Positions 37,157 through 45,397 of a stretch of DNA of 64,000 nucleotides are shown here, piece by piece; positions within the stretch are counted from its first letter, which is position 1; every line of letters begins with the position of its first letter. The DNA lies in IMG/VR virus record IMGVR_UViG_3300033049_000020, positions 62,777 through 126,776 of that record. One strand, 5' to 3'. Origin of the DNA: a virus. Under the pieces are notes generated by a model, which searched no databases, was not told the DNA's origin, and was given only the letters and a program-made list of their open reading frames with translations. The position numbers and the translations under genes are program-made.

Positions 37157-37579
37157 ATGGAAAATAAAAAACTAACGTTTGATGAGATTATAGCTCTAAT
37201 ACAAGAAATATATGATGTTGACGAAACGGCTCAAGATGATTATGGTGGAAGTATTGAAATGTTCGCACATGAAGGTATGTACTACCCAACCCCCCAAGAC
37301 TTCGAACCGTTAGGGAGTGATTCTACCTACCAAGAAGATATTGCTAGGGATAAGCGATATGTAGATACCCAACCATTGGGTCGAACTGAGCAGATGGCTA
37401 GTAATGGTGGTATGGACAAAGGTTCTGATTGGTGGAGAATTTACCATTTTGTTAAGCACGATGTATATGTGAAGGTTAGTGGTTGGTACGCATCTCACGA
37501 TGGTACACACTTTGAAGATGGATGGGGTAGCTGTAAGGAGGTTCATCCTAACGAAGTCACCGTTATCGAATATAAATAA
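37157..37579 (+). CDS. tandem paralogue 2 (acidic)
   Basis: 140 aa, paralogue of 36760 (DTQPLGRT, GSDWWRIYHFVKHDVYV, SGWYASH). No catalytic motif recognised. Confidence 0.65.
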   Translation: MENKKLTFDEIIALIQEIYDVDETAQDDYGGSIEMFAHEGMYYPTPQDFEPLGSDSTYQEDIARDKRYVDTQPLGRTEQMASNGGMDKGSDWWRIYHFVKHDVYVKVSGWYASHDGTHFEDGWGSCKEVHPNEVTVIEYK

Positions 37580-37586
37580 AAAAAAT

Positions 37587-37619
37587 GGGAATTTATTTGT
37601 ATATGTCAAATAAATTCCC
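37587..37619. repeat. 13-bp perfect inverted repeat overlapping promoter
   Basis: GGGAATTTATTTG and CAAATAAATTCCC with loop TATATGT. It contains the -33 TTG of the next promoter, so the structure could terminate upstream transcripts while the DNA serves as promoter. Confidence 0.75.
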
Positions 37620-37627
37620 TATCTTTG
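37597..37627 (+). promoter_or_regulatory. Bacteroidota-type promoter
   Basis: TTG 37597-37599, TATCTTTG 37620-37627. Confidence 0.8.
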
Positions 37628-37631
37628 TTGT

Positions 37632-38090
37632 ATGAACGACTCAATATTATTTCACGGAGGGTGCCACGGATGTACTATGCAGACTGAAGGAGAAGGATTA
37701 GGCGGCTGTGTCGGCTGTAGATTTTTCGACTTCACTGCGCACTCAGATTTACCTGACCTTAATGATTCTCATCTAAAAGAAGAGGATTCTCATCTAAAAG
37801 AAGAGAATTATATGACTAAAGTTAGAGGTGAGGCAAGAGCATTAGCCGCAGGTCTAAACAACATACCAAAAGAGCCGAAGGTATCCTTGGGTGACCAACT
37901 GGATGTTGCAGTTGGAGCCGAGAACTATGAAGAGGCTGCAATTGTCAGAGACAAGATAGCGGCTGAGAAACCTTTTAAGGATGCCCTTAATGCTGCAATA
38001 GCTAAAGGTGATTATGAAGAGGCTTCTAATATCAGAGAAAAGAATAAGAAAGGTTTTTTTGGTAAACTCGGTGATTACTTCAAGAAATAA
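37632..38090 (+). CDS. Cys-rich protein with UVR-type motifs
   Basis: 152 aa. CHGC and CVGC at the N-terminus, a perfect 21-bp tandem repeat (SHLKEED/SHLKEEN), then two UVR-like motifs (QLDVAVGAENYEEAAIVRDK and LNAAIAKGDYEEASNIREK). This layout recalls McsA-type adaptors. Possible role in protein-protein contacts. Confidence 0.65.
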   Translation: MNDSILFHGGCHGCTMQTEGEGLGGCVGCRFFDFTAHSDLPDLNDSHLKEEDSHLKEENYMTKVRGEARALAAGLNNIPKEPKVSLGDQLDVAVGAENYEEAAIVRDKIAAEKPFKDALNAAIAKGDYEEASNIREKNKKGFFGKLGDYFKK

Positions 38091-38092
38091 AA

Positions 38093-38557
38093 ATGGGAAA
38101 ATATAAAATACTTATATCATATGGTACGGGTGATAGTTTCAATAATTATGATACTACCAGTTTCATTGAATTGGAATGGGATAATCTTGACGTAGCCAAA
38201 GAGAATTTGAAGGCTATTCGAGAGCACGACAATATGTGCGAGTTAGCCAATGCTTGGAGAACTAAATTCGAGGACAAGGTTAAATATTACCAAGATAATG
38301 AAGACAAGTTCTGGTTTGTTTCGGATAGTAAGCCTTTACACAATAAGAATAAGTGTTATCATGCTATGGCAGACTATAAGAAGTCTCCAGACGATTTCAC
38401 TTTAGTGCCAGATGATTACTCTGCACAACACCTCATTAAGTTTAAAGCTGATAACGGCAACTTGATGCAAATTCAAGCTTTTTGGGTTGGTTATTTTGAA
38501 AGATTTATGGGTGCTGAAATAATCACCGATGACTCAGATATGAAATTCATTAAATAA
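38093..38557 (+). CDS. conserved hypothetical protein
   Basis: 154 aa. YKILISYGTGDSFNNYDTTSFIELEWDN...AKENLKAIREH looks like a phage-conserved beta-rich protein. Function unknown. Stop overlaps the next start. Confidence 0.6.
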   Translation: MGKYKILISYGTGDSFNNYDTTSFIELEWDNLDVAKENLKAIREHDNMCELANAWRTKFEDKVKYYQDNEDKFWFVSDSKPLHNKNKCYHAMADYKKSPDDFTLVPDDYSAQHLIKFKADNGNLMQIQAFWVGYFERFMGAEIITDDSDMKFIK

Positions 38558-39399
38558 TGGCATTCAAAATTAAAGTATTACATATTACGGTTGGCTTACC
38601 AGCTAGCGGTAAAACGACTTGGGCTAAAGAGCAAGCGGCTAAGGCTGGTTACTCACGTAATTTTGGTGCCATACACTTAGATGAGTGGATGATGAGAGAC
38701 CAATTCGATAGTTATTCTGACTTCATCGAGTCGACTTCATTTCGTCCATACTGTAGAGAAACAACCATCATTGATGGTTTGTTCTTGACTGTGGCCAATA
38801 TTGAGATGTTCTTGACAGCTTTGAATAAGAAGGGTATGTCATTTGAAAAGGTGGTTATTCATAAGTGGGATATTGACCGAGAATCATGTATCTGGAATGA
38901 CTTATACCGTAGAGAGAAGGGTTCGGGTATTACTATTGCAAATGGTGAAATAGATATGTTCAGTAGAGAGCAACTAAAGGCTCTGAAAGATAAGTTCAAT
39001 GGTACCGTATTCATTAGAGAGAAGCACTTAGTCGAGAAGAAAGAACCTTGGCAAGTATTTGCCAATCAGTACGAAATATATCACAATAGAGACGGATACG
39101 TAAAAAGCGAATCGTGGTCTGGTGGTGGTGATTGGAGAGACTGTTGGGAAGGTGGGGGCATTATTCATCCAGACTCAGAGCCTGAATATATGAATGAGTT
39201 ATATGACCTATTAAAGAAAATCGATGAGACTACTGACCACTACAAGTATAAAGTTATTCATAATTCGGTAGTATGGGAAGACGAGGATTACGAGAACGAC
39301 TACTATGGTGGTAGTGAGAAACGTATTCGGCACGTATTCTCTGTAGAGTCACTTTACAAAATGTTGGTTACTGATAAATTGATAGAAGCAATAACATGA
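38557..39399 (+). CDS. P-loop kinase-like protein (AAA_33/PNK type)
   Basis: 280 aa. ITVGLPASGKTTWA is Walker A, IHLDEWM the strand-2 acid, TIIDGL a Walker B-like strand, and RDRRE-type basic residues follow (DLYRREKGSG). Similar in type to the kinase domain at 6672 but without a 2H domain. The C-terminal third is a separate beta-rich region. Could phosphorylate nucleic-acid ends. Confidence 0.7.
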   Translation: MAFKIKVLHITVGLPASGKTTWAKEQAAKAGYSRNFGAIHLDEWMMRDQFDSYSDFIESTSFRPYCRETTIIDGLFLTVANIEMFLTALNKKGMSFEKVVIHKWDIDRESCIWNDLYRREKGSGITIANGEIDMFSREQLKALKDKFNGTVFIREKHLVEKKEPWQVFANQYEIYHNRDGYVKSESWSGGGDWRDCWEGGGIIHPDSEPEYMNELYDLLKKIDETTDHYKYKVIHNSVVWEDEDYENDYYGGSEKRIRHVFSVESLYKMLVTDKLIEAIT

Positions 39400-39580
39400 T
39401 TTGGATTATAGTGGAGCTAATAATACCTTAGATGGTCTTCATACCTTCGATAATAATAAGTTCAAAGCAGTGTATTTGCATAAGCATGGTGCTAACATCA
39501 TGTTTAAGAGTTCAACACCAGCACACGAAGTTATTAAATTCATTGATTGCAATATTCAATTGGGGGTTAAAACCATATAA
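39398..39580 (+). pseudogene. gene fragment lacking a start codon
   Basis: Open frame DLDYSGANNTLDGLHTFD...NIMFKSSTPAHEVIKFIDC to TAA 39578-39580. No ATG at its start; the preceding kinase gene ends in another frame. Probably a 3' fragment of a lost gene. Confidence 0.5.
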
Positions 39581-39595
39581 ATGTTAATAAATTAC

Positions 39596-39626
39596 TTGTT
39601 ATTGTCAATTTTTTTACGTATCTTAG
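39596..39626 (+). promoter_or_regulatory. degenerate Bacteroidota-type promoter
   Basis: TTG 39596-39598, TATCTTAG 39619-39626. Confidence 0.55.
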
Positions 39627-39646
39627 CATAATCAAAACAAAAACAG

Positions 39647-40570
39647 ATGTTTAATAAATTATATGGTAAGCCAGTGGCTACAGTTGAAGAAATTCACGAA
39701 GAATTTGATTCGGCACAAGAAAGACTACTTAAAGAGTGTGATGATATTTTGAATACACTTGAAATCCCTACTGAGGGTAAAGTGGAGCGAAAAGCATCTA
39801 ACTTAGAAGCGTTAGGTTTTATTAATTCAAAAACAGTAGAAGATTATAAGGACTTTAAAGAGTCAGTAAAGAACGTAGAGGAAAAAATTGATTTTACAAC
39901 CACACAAGCCACTGAAATCAGAAACTTAGCATTCAGATATCCATTCGAGAAATTCATCACTACTGACGAATTAGATAGAATCTGTACTAAGTACGACCTA
40001 CTTCATGCGCCAGTAGCTAACTACATCAAAGATGTTCCAGAGAAGAATGTGTTGGAGATGAAGAATAGAAAACCTTTGGACGTAAAAGATGCGGTTGAGG
40101 CGGTTTACGAATTATTTGGATTCGAAACCAATAGATTCATGAATCTATTGGGTAAAACGGATACTAAGTTCACTGAGTCTGAGGTAATAGCTATCTGTGA
40201 AACATACGGAGGGCGTCCAAATACTACGATTGGACACCTTAAAAATGGTGATACTAGTTTTACCTTCGGAATTCTTTATAGTATTTTAAACGATTTTACG
40301 AAAATTAATTATAGTGATTATAATTTTACTAGTATGACCACGATAGACCAATCTGGATTACATGTTGCTGCACCAAAATCACACTTTAACCTAAAAGGGT
40401 TAGATAAAATTACTAAATTTGGGTGGGGCGTTAAAAGAGAGGTAGAAGTTAAAGACCCAGTAGTATTTGAATACTGCCAAAATGACATCGTAAGAATTAT
40501 TACTAAATGGGGAACGGAAGACGACCAATCATATTTGGATGATGCATTACAAAACCCAACACTAAACTAA
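39647..40570 (+). CDS. phage hypothetical, tandem paralogue A
   Basis: 307 aa. Shares EEIHEEFDSAQE, YPFEKFITTDELDRIC, KYDLLHAPVANYIKDVPEKN and VFEYCQNDIVRIITKWGT with the next gene. Conserved in large phages; function unknown. Confidence 0.7.
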   Translation: MFNKLYGKPVATVEEIHEEFDSAQERLLKECDDILNTLEIPTEGKVERKASNLEALGFINSKTVEDYKDFKESVKNVEEKIDFTTTQATEIRNLAFRYPFEKFITTDELDRICTKYDLLHAPVANYIKDVPEKNVLEMKNRKPLDVKDAVEAVYELFGFETNRFMNLLGKTDTKFTESEVIAICETYGGRPNTTIGHLKNGDTSFTFGILYSILNDFTKINYSDYNFTSMTTIDQSGLHVAAPKSHFNLKGLDKITKFGWGVKREVEVKDPVVFEYCQNDIVRIITKWGTEDDQSYLDDALQNPTLN

Positions 40571-40575
40571 GAGAC

Positions 40576-41469
40576 ATGTTTAATATTTTTAACAAAGAGG
40601 TGTTTGACACCAAGAAGATAGTTACTGTGGAAGAAATCCACCAAGAGTTTGATGATGCACAAGAAAAAGTGTTAAAGGAAGCTTCAGACATACTGGATGG
40701 TATTCCTACCAAAGATTCTAGATTAGAAAGGAAGGCACTTAAATTAGAAATTACTGGTTTCGCTAAGTCGGAATTATTACAGGAATATTATACTAAGAAT
40801 ACCGAAATAGAAACTATTGCAAAAGCGGTGGAGGGTAGAAAACGTATGTTGGATAGTATTATGAAATTCATTCAGAAATATCCATACCAAAAGTTTATCA
40901 CAGTTGATGAATTGGATAATATTTGTGGCAAATATGGGTTGATATATGCACCCGTCAAACACTACATCAAAGATGTTCCAGAGAAGAATCTAGACGAAAT
41001 AGTTAATAGGAAGGAGCTTCATAGTTCTGAAATAACACCAGTTGTTCATATTGTGTCAAAAATAAGTTTTTGGGACAATACACCACAAGATTATCAGGAT
41101 TTTGTGAATAAGCATATCTTGAACCGAGTCTTTCCCGATAAAGAAATGACTGAACGAAACTTTGAACAAGTGATTGAAGAGCGAGGATGGAAAGATGGTA
41201 AGTCATCCCAGTATTGGTTTAGGAAGGCAACTGTGAAGACTGAAGATAATGCTGGATTACAGGTTGCCGCTCCAGAATCACATTTTGATTTGAAAGGATT
41301 GAAAAAGACCAAGAAATTTGGTTTCGCTAAAGTGGAATATATCGAAACTAAAGACCCAATTGTTTTTGAATACTGTAAAGACAATATTGTACGAATAATA
41401 AGTAAGTGGGGGACTGACGATGACCAATCATATTTGGACGAATCGTTGATTAATCAAAATTTAAACTAA
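40576..41469 (+). CDS. phage hypothetical, tandem paralogue B
   Basis: 297 aa, paralogue of 39647 (EEIHQEFDDAQE, YPYQKFITVDELDNIC, HYIKDVPEKN). The middle 60 residues differ most. Last gene before the long non-coding region. Confidence 0.7.
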   Translation: MFNIFNKEVFDTKKIVTVEEIHQEFDDAQEKVLKEASDILDGIPTKDSRLERKALKLEITGFAKSELLQEYYTKNTEIETIAKAVEGRKRMLDSIMKFIQKYPYQKFITVDELDNICGKYGLIYAPVKHYIKDVPEKNLDEIVNRKELHSSEITPVVHIVSKISFWDNTPQDYQDFVNKHILNRVFPDKEMTERNFEQVIEERGWKDGKSSQYWFRKATVKTEDNAGLQVAAPESHFDLKGLKKTKKFGFAKVEYIETKDPIVFEYCKDNIVRIISKWGTDDDQSYLDESLINQNLN

Positions 41470-41498
41470 AAGAAAAAGTGAAATAATTGTCCAAAGAT

Positions 41499-41529
41499 TT
41501 GGTAGTGTGGATTATTTTACCTATCTTTG
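41499..41529 (+). promoter_or_regulatory. promoter of the 1.4-kb structured RNA
   Basis: TTG 41499-41501, TATCTTTG 41522-41529. Confidence 0.8.
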
Positions 41530-41530
41530 T

Positions 41531-42900
41531 AGTGTTCTTTGAAATGATAGATATTGAAGTATTAGGATTTAAAGATTTATTTCTGCAATTAAAAGCGAAA
41601 TAACGGTTCTAAGGTACTGACAGCCGTGAAAGCGGCCTAGGGATAGTAGTGTTAGACAGAAGTTTGATGTTAACGCATTAAATGTTTACTGCGGTAGGAA
41701 AGGCTCTTCGGAGTTACGAAAACATTACGTGCTCAGTGTTGCATATGTGGGCTGGTTCAAGGAGGTTAGACTCTCTGCCCAAAAAAATGCAATTTATAGC
41801 GGCCATAAGCGCTCGTGGAGATGTAGTCTGCATCGAATAGAGTAATTAAATCTATATCCGATACTTCAACCTTTAAAAATATTTAGGAAATGCTTGGCAT
41901 TAACCTGATGAGGCAATCACGAATGTAGTGGATACATTGCAATAGTAGTGATTGTAACTGGTAAGTGAGAACCAACCATGGAACGGTTATCATAGTCTTG
42001 CCGCACGTAGAGTGCCAACATGCCTCTAAAGCATTAGATTCATACGATTGAGTGTGGGTCGTGGTTGACGGATGGTGCAAACCCCTCCCAAGACGCAAAG
42101 GAATAGTGAGAAGAGTGGTAGTTCGCCCTACTTTGTCCCCTTAAGTGGGATGCTCTTCTGGCGACATTATTCCGAGAAATTAAAGATAGATTGGAGAGTG
42201 ACCTATTAGCGTAGGCGGCCTAGTTGGGGTGGAACATACTACGACACCCAACAACGTGGTTAGAGGTCATTGAAGAGTAAGTGTATGTGACGATGACACG
42301 CTCTCCTAACTGTATTGTTTACCGCAGCATCCGAGATTCAAGGTAGGACTGGGCGTTTGGTTTATCCAACGAAGAAAACTTGGGAGAATTGGCGAGTCGA
42401 TAGGGTAGATATACCTTGAATACGCGAAATAAATTGTTCAAAAGGGGCGAATCGAGAGTCGAGGTATTTGTCGTTCCAAACCGAGAAACTCGAACTACTG
42501 GCGAGTAGATTCCACTAAAGATGAAAGCTTGTCTAGGGTGGTGAATACGTAGATGCCCCACCTGTTAAAAGGTTCCAACTACCGTTGGAGGATGGTCGTG
42601 GTCGGAGTGGTGTTCGATTAGTAGCAATGACTTGAAAAAATCAGAGGTCACTGTCATACGCTGTGAATGGGCGTATCGGTAGTCGGACACCGTAAGTTCT
42701 GATGAAGGGGTGCCCATGCCCCACCTATATGGTTCGAACTACCGTTCGAACAGAGATGTGTCGACTTCCAACCGACTATATAGCATTCTCGAAAAAAACA
42801 GAGGCAAAGGGGGTACGCTGCAAATGGGCGTAATAGGTAGCTATATCCGAATAAGTATAGTAAGTCGCCAGAGACTTGGGATTCATCTCTGGCGGTAATT
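41531..42900 (+). ncRNA. candidate large ornate non-coding RNA
   Basis: About 1.37 kb with no credible ORF, higher G+C than its surroundings and dense hairpins: ATTCAAGGTA/TACCTTGAAT (42333 and 42421), GGAATA...TATTCC around AGAAGAG/CTCTTCT (42101-42176), GTTGGG...CCCAAC (42223-42254). Two modules about 163 nt apart (from 42555 and 42718) share GCCCCACCT, a hairpin with TACC loop, a GAAAAAA-ACAGAGG-type segment and a TACGC/GCGTA hairpin. The TACC hairpins differ by a compensatory C-G to G-C change, evidence for RNA pairing. It has its own promoter and boxA and is followed directly by tRNA genes, as known for GOLLD and ROOL RNAs of phages. Family membership is inference. Confidence 0.7.
41534..41545 (+). 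promoter_or_regulatory. boxA-like site at RNA 5' end
   Basis: GTTCTTTGAAAT begins 4 bp after the promoter -7 box, so it would be at the extreme 5' end of the transcript. Confidence 0.55.
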
Positions 42901-42984
42901 GGCGCAATAGCTCAGTTGGTAGAGCGAGGTTTAAAAATGCTACTTGTAGCGGCCTTGGTCGGTGGTTCGAATCCATCTTGCGCC
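42901..42984 (+). tRNA. tRNA with TAA anticodon and a hairpin inserted after the anticodon
   Basis: Acceptor GGCGCAA/TTGCGCC, D-arm GCTC/GAGC and T-arm GGTGG-TTCGAAT-CCATC are perfect. The anticodon loop reads TTTAAAA, then about 16 nt containing GCTA-CTTG-TAGC, then the 3' stem strand CCTT. The insert sits at the canonical tRNA intron position (37/38). Confidence 0.6.
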
Positions 42985-42990
42985 ACATAT

Positions 42991-43047
42991 GGGGAGGTCA
43001 GAGAGGTAGCATTAGGGCTACCCAAGGGTTCGAATCCCTAACTCTCC
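42991..43047 (+). tRNA. tRNA-like gene with one internal hairpin
   Basis: GGGGAG/CTCTCC acceptor, T-arm AGGG-TTCGAAT-CCCT, and a single GGTAGC-ATTAGG-GCTACC hairpin; 57 nt. D- or anticodon arm is missing. Confidence 0.45.
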
Positions 43048-43059
43048 ACTATTATATAA

Positions 43060-43259
43060 GGTACGGTAGCTCAGATTGCGTTAGAGCACTCTTCCTATTA
43101 GAGGTGTACAACTTGAAGTAGGAGTATTAAGATGACTGATAAGATAGTATAGTGAGATTCCCTGATGTACAAGGAGGAACGTTGCTAGAGTGAAATTGAA
43201 AGAAGTCTCGATATTAATAACATGAGAGGGGTCGGTGGTTCGAATCCCTCTAGTGCAAC
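43060..43259 (+). ncRNA. composite tRNA-like region
   Basis: Starts like a tRNA (GGTACGGTAGCTCAG...TTAGAGC) and ends like one (GTCGGTGGTTCGAATCC), but the two ends do not pair. The 3' part forms its own stem GTTGCTAGAG/CTCTAGTGCAAC (43191-43259). CTATTAGAGGTGTA inside it recurs as GTATTAGAGGTGTA in the RNA at 44.43 kb. Probably a tRNA gene disrupted by, or fused to, another structured RNA. Confidence 0.45.
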
Positions 43260-43283
43260 TAAAATATTTTAAACGAATATACT

Positions 43284-44171
43284 ATGTATAAAGGAGATTT
43301 AAAAAATGTACCATCAGAAGTGGTGGTAGTAATCTTGGAAAGGCAGTTAGAACAAGGCAATAGAAGGGATGTAAGTGTATTTGAAGAAACTCTATATGCC
43401 CAACAAGATGAAAATGGGTTCGATTGGGATGCTGCGCCAGAAGGCGATAATTTTTGGGAGAGAGTTTTGGAGTTTGAGGAGTGGGAAATATTTTTCGAGA
43501 AATATCCTAGGAAGTCTTGTGGAGATTATAAGGAGGGTGATTATATTATAGTTACTGAACTTCACGGTGAGTCTAACTACTATAATTGGTTTATGCCAAA
43601 TGAAGTTATAAAAGTTGGTGGTGACCGTTGGATGGGGTCTTTAAGAGAACATTTTGCGGCTATAAGTGCTAACAACTACCCAAATGGTAACGGCATGAAT
43701 TATAATTTTGAAGAAAACTACAAGATAAGACATGCTACAGATTGGGAAATATTATTATCATTTTGGGGTAGTTTTCCAAAAACTAAAATTGAGTTACAAG
43801 TAGGGGACACTTACGAGAACTCAACAGGTAAGATGATGAGGATACATTCAATGAATAACAGTATGTTATGGTACATACATGAGAATGGTACTCTGTACGA
43901 GGAAGAAAAAAATACAATATTGGAACGATTAGAAAGGAAGTTATACAAGAATTATAAATCAGTAAATAATAAATCAAAAACAATTAAAAATGAAGTACAC
44001 AGAGAGAATTCAGAATCAAGGCGAACAAGCAACAAAGGTATTAGAGCAATTAGGCAAAAGGTCGAAATTGCAAGCGCAAGCAGACCTGTTGGAAGTAGAG
44101 TCTCAGATATCCGACAAAGAAACAGACCTAGAAAATCTACGATTAGCGGAAGGAGAGTATTCTTTAACTAG
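43284..44171 (+). CDS. phage hypothetical, C-terminus running into next gene
   Basis: 295 aa. The N-terminal MYKGDLKNVPSEVVVVILERQLEQGNRRDVSVFEE is a recognisable phage block and the middle is well patterned. From about residue 236 (base 43990) the frame is an out-of-frame read of the next gene and becomes basic low-complexity sequence, so the natural stop was probably lost near 43985. Confidence 0.65.
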   Translation: MYKGDLKNVPSEVVVVILERQLEQGNRRDVSVFEETLYAQQDENGFDWDAAPEGDNFWERVLEFEEWEIFFEKYPRKSCGDYKEGDYIIVTELHGESNYYNWFMPNEVIKVGGDRWMGSLREHFAAISANNYPNGNGMNYNFEENYKIRHATDWEILLSFWGSFPKTKIELQVGDTYENSTGKMMRIHSMNNSMLWYIHENGTLYEEEKNTILERLERKLYKNYKSVNNKSKTIKNEVHRENSESRRTSNKGIRAIRQKVEIASASRPVGSRVSDIRQRNRPRKSTISGRRVFFN

Positions 44172-44259
44172 AGTAGCGGAATGTCAACTTGCGTTGAACG
44201 ACCTGAATGCCGTTTACAAATTGATGAATAAAGAGATGATTGCCGAATTCGGCAAGTAA
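43990..44259 (+). CDS. small coiled-coil phage protein
   Basis: 89 aa. ADLLEVESQISDKETDLENLRLAEGEYSL is a strongly patterned helix typical of a small phage family. Overlaps the 3' end of 43284 in a different frame; this is the frame that looks genuinely coding. Confidence 0.7.
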   Translation: MKYTERIQNQGEQATKVLEQLGKRSKLQAQADLLEVESQISDKETDLENLRLAEGEYSLTRVAECQLALNDLNAVYKLMNKEMIAEFGK

Positions 44260-44265
44260 TCAAAA

Positions 44266-44640
44266 ACATTAAGGATAACAACCTTGTGGGTTACAAAATA
44301 TTATCTGCTTTAAGCAAACAGTAAACACGCTGCCCATGGAACCGTTGATAACCTATATTATAGGAAGGAGGGGCAAGGATAATGAAAGGAATAATACGTC
44401 CTTTTTAATTTACAGTCTAACCAAGACGTTGTTTGTATTAGAGGTGTAGACAGAAGTAACTGTTTTGTTACGACCACTCAACCTTTGGTGGGTTGACAGA
44501 TATAATATTGAGAGTGATAGACAGCTCCTGAGTGGATACAGGGCGATTAGGACTAAGGAGAGTCATTAATGACTAGCCTCCTACGGGAACACAACTCCGT
44601 CTAGCTCTTTTATTGTTCTCATCCAATTTGCAGAGAGCAC
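44266..44640 (+). ncRNA. candidate structured RNA
   Basis: No ORF. Hairpins: GTAAC-TGTTTT-GTTAC, TCAACC-TTTGGT-GGGTTGA, CCTG-AGTGGATA-CAGG, AGTCAT/ATGACT within GGAG...CCTCC, and ACGG/CCGT near the 3' end. TAGACAGAAGT (44449) also occurs in the large RNA at 41649. No clear promoter of its own; family unknown. Confidence 0.5.
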
Positions 44641-44643
44641 AAC

Positions 44644-44651
44644 ATATTTAT
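44644..44651 (+). promoter_or_regulatory. second-class promoter element
   Basis: ATATTTAT, 6 bp before ATG 44658. Confidence 0.4.
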
Positions 44652-44657
44652 ATACAC

Positions 44658-45137
44658 ATGAGAGCAATAGAGACACAAGCACCAGACCCAATAGAGAATA
44701 AAGATGGATTCTTAACAGTTTTCTTAGCTGGTTCCATTGAGATGGGAATAGCTGAAGACTGGCAGAAAGAATTAATCGGACTATTATCAGATAAACCAAT
44801 TGAATTCTTGAATCCAAGACGAGACGATTGGGATTCATCTTGGATTCAAGAATTCGGTGATAATGAATTTACCGAACAAGTAGAATGGGAACTATCATCA
44901 TTAGATGCGGCAGACTTAATCATCTGCTATTTCGACAAAGAAACCAAATCACCGATTACCATGATGGAACTTGGCTTACATGCTAAGTCTCAGAAGCTAA
45001 TTGTTTGCTGTCCAGAAGGATTCTGGCGTAAAGGAAACGTTGATGTTATTTGTAATAAATACGGTATAACACAAGTAACAGAATTAGAAAAATTAGCCAA
45101 TATATTAAGATTACGAAGTCTTATAAGTACAATTTAA
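44658..45137 (+). CDS. nucleoside 2-deoxyribosyltransferase-like protein
   Basis: 159 aa. VFLAGSIEMG, FLNPRRDDWDSSW, DAADLIICYF, SPITMMELGLHA and VCCPEGFWRKGNVDV match the nucleoside 2-deoxyribosyltransferase-like fold (glutamate in MELG). May hydrolyse or exchange nucleotide N-glycosidic bonds in phage nucleotide metabolism or defence. The start at MRAIETQ follows an ATATTTAT element. Confidence 0.75.
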   Translation: MRAIETQAPDPIENKDGFLTVFLAGSIEMGIAEDWQKELIGLLSDKPIEFLNPRRDDWDSSWIQEFGDNEFTEQVEWELSSLDAADLIICYFDKETKSPITMMELGLHAKSQKLIVCCPEGFWRKGNVDVICNKYGITQVTELEKLANILRLRSLISTI

Positions 45138-45138
45138 T

Positions 45139-45169
45139 TTGGTAATATCGGATATTTTTTGTATCTTTG
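45139..45169 (+). promoter_or_regulatory. Bacteroidota-type promoter
   Basis: TTG 45139-45141, TATCTTTG 45162-45169. Confidence 0.8.
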
Positions 45170-45190
45170 TCTTGAATCAAAACAATTACT

Positions 45191-45358
45191 ATGATTAAGA
45201 ACTTATTACAGGCGAGAGCCAACGGTATTATCGATAGCATGGAAGCCTTGGAAGGTAGAGATGATGAGGAGGCTAACTATGAATTTGATGCATTGTATAA
45301 GATGGGTATATCTTTGAATATGATGGCATTACACATATTTAAGGTAGAATTAGATTAA
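45191..45358 (+). CDS. 55-aa helical hypothetical protein
   Basis: MIKNLLQARANGIIDSMEAL...ALYKMGISLNMMALHIF. Helical, own promoter. Unknown. Confidence 0.6.
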   Translation: MIKNLLQARANGIIDSMEALEGRDDEEANYEFDALYKMGISLNMMALHIFKVELD

Positions 45359-45362
45359 TTTG

Positions 45363-45393
45363 TTGAAATTCTCAGAATAAATGTGTATCTTTG
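45363..45393 (+). promoter_or_regulatory. Bacteroidota-type promoter
   Basis: TTG 45363-45365, TATCTTTG 45386-45393. Confidence 0.75.
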
Positions 45394-45397
45394 TATT

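Noticed and set aside
43060-43259. Group I intron inside a tRNA
   Set aside because: The insertion is under 200 nt, no P3/P7 core signatures were seen, and the flanking tRNA ends do not pair with each other.
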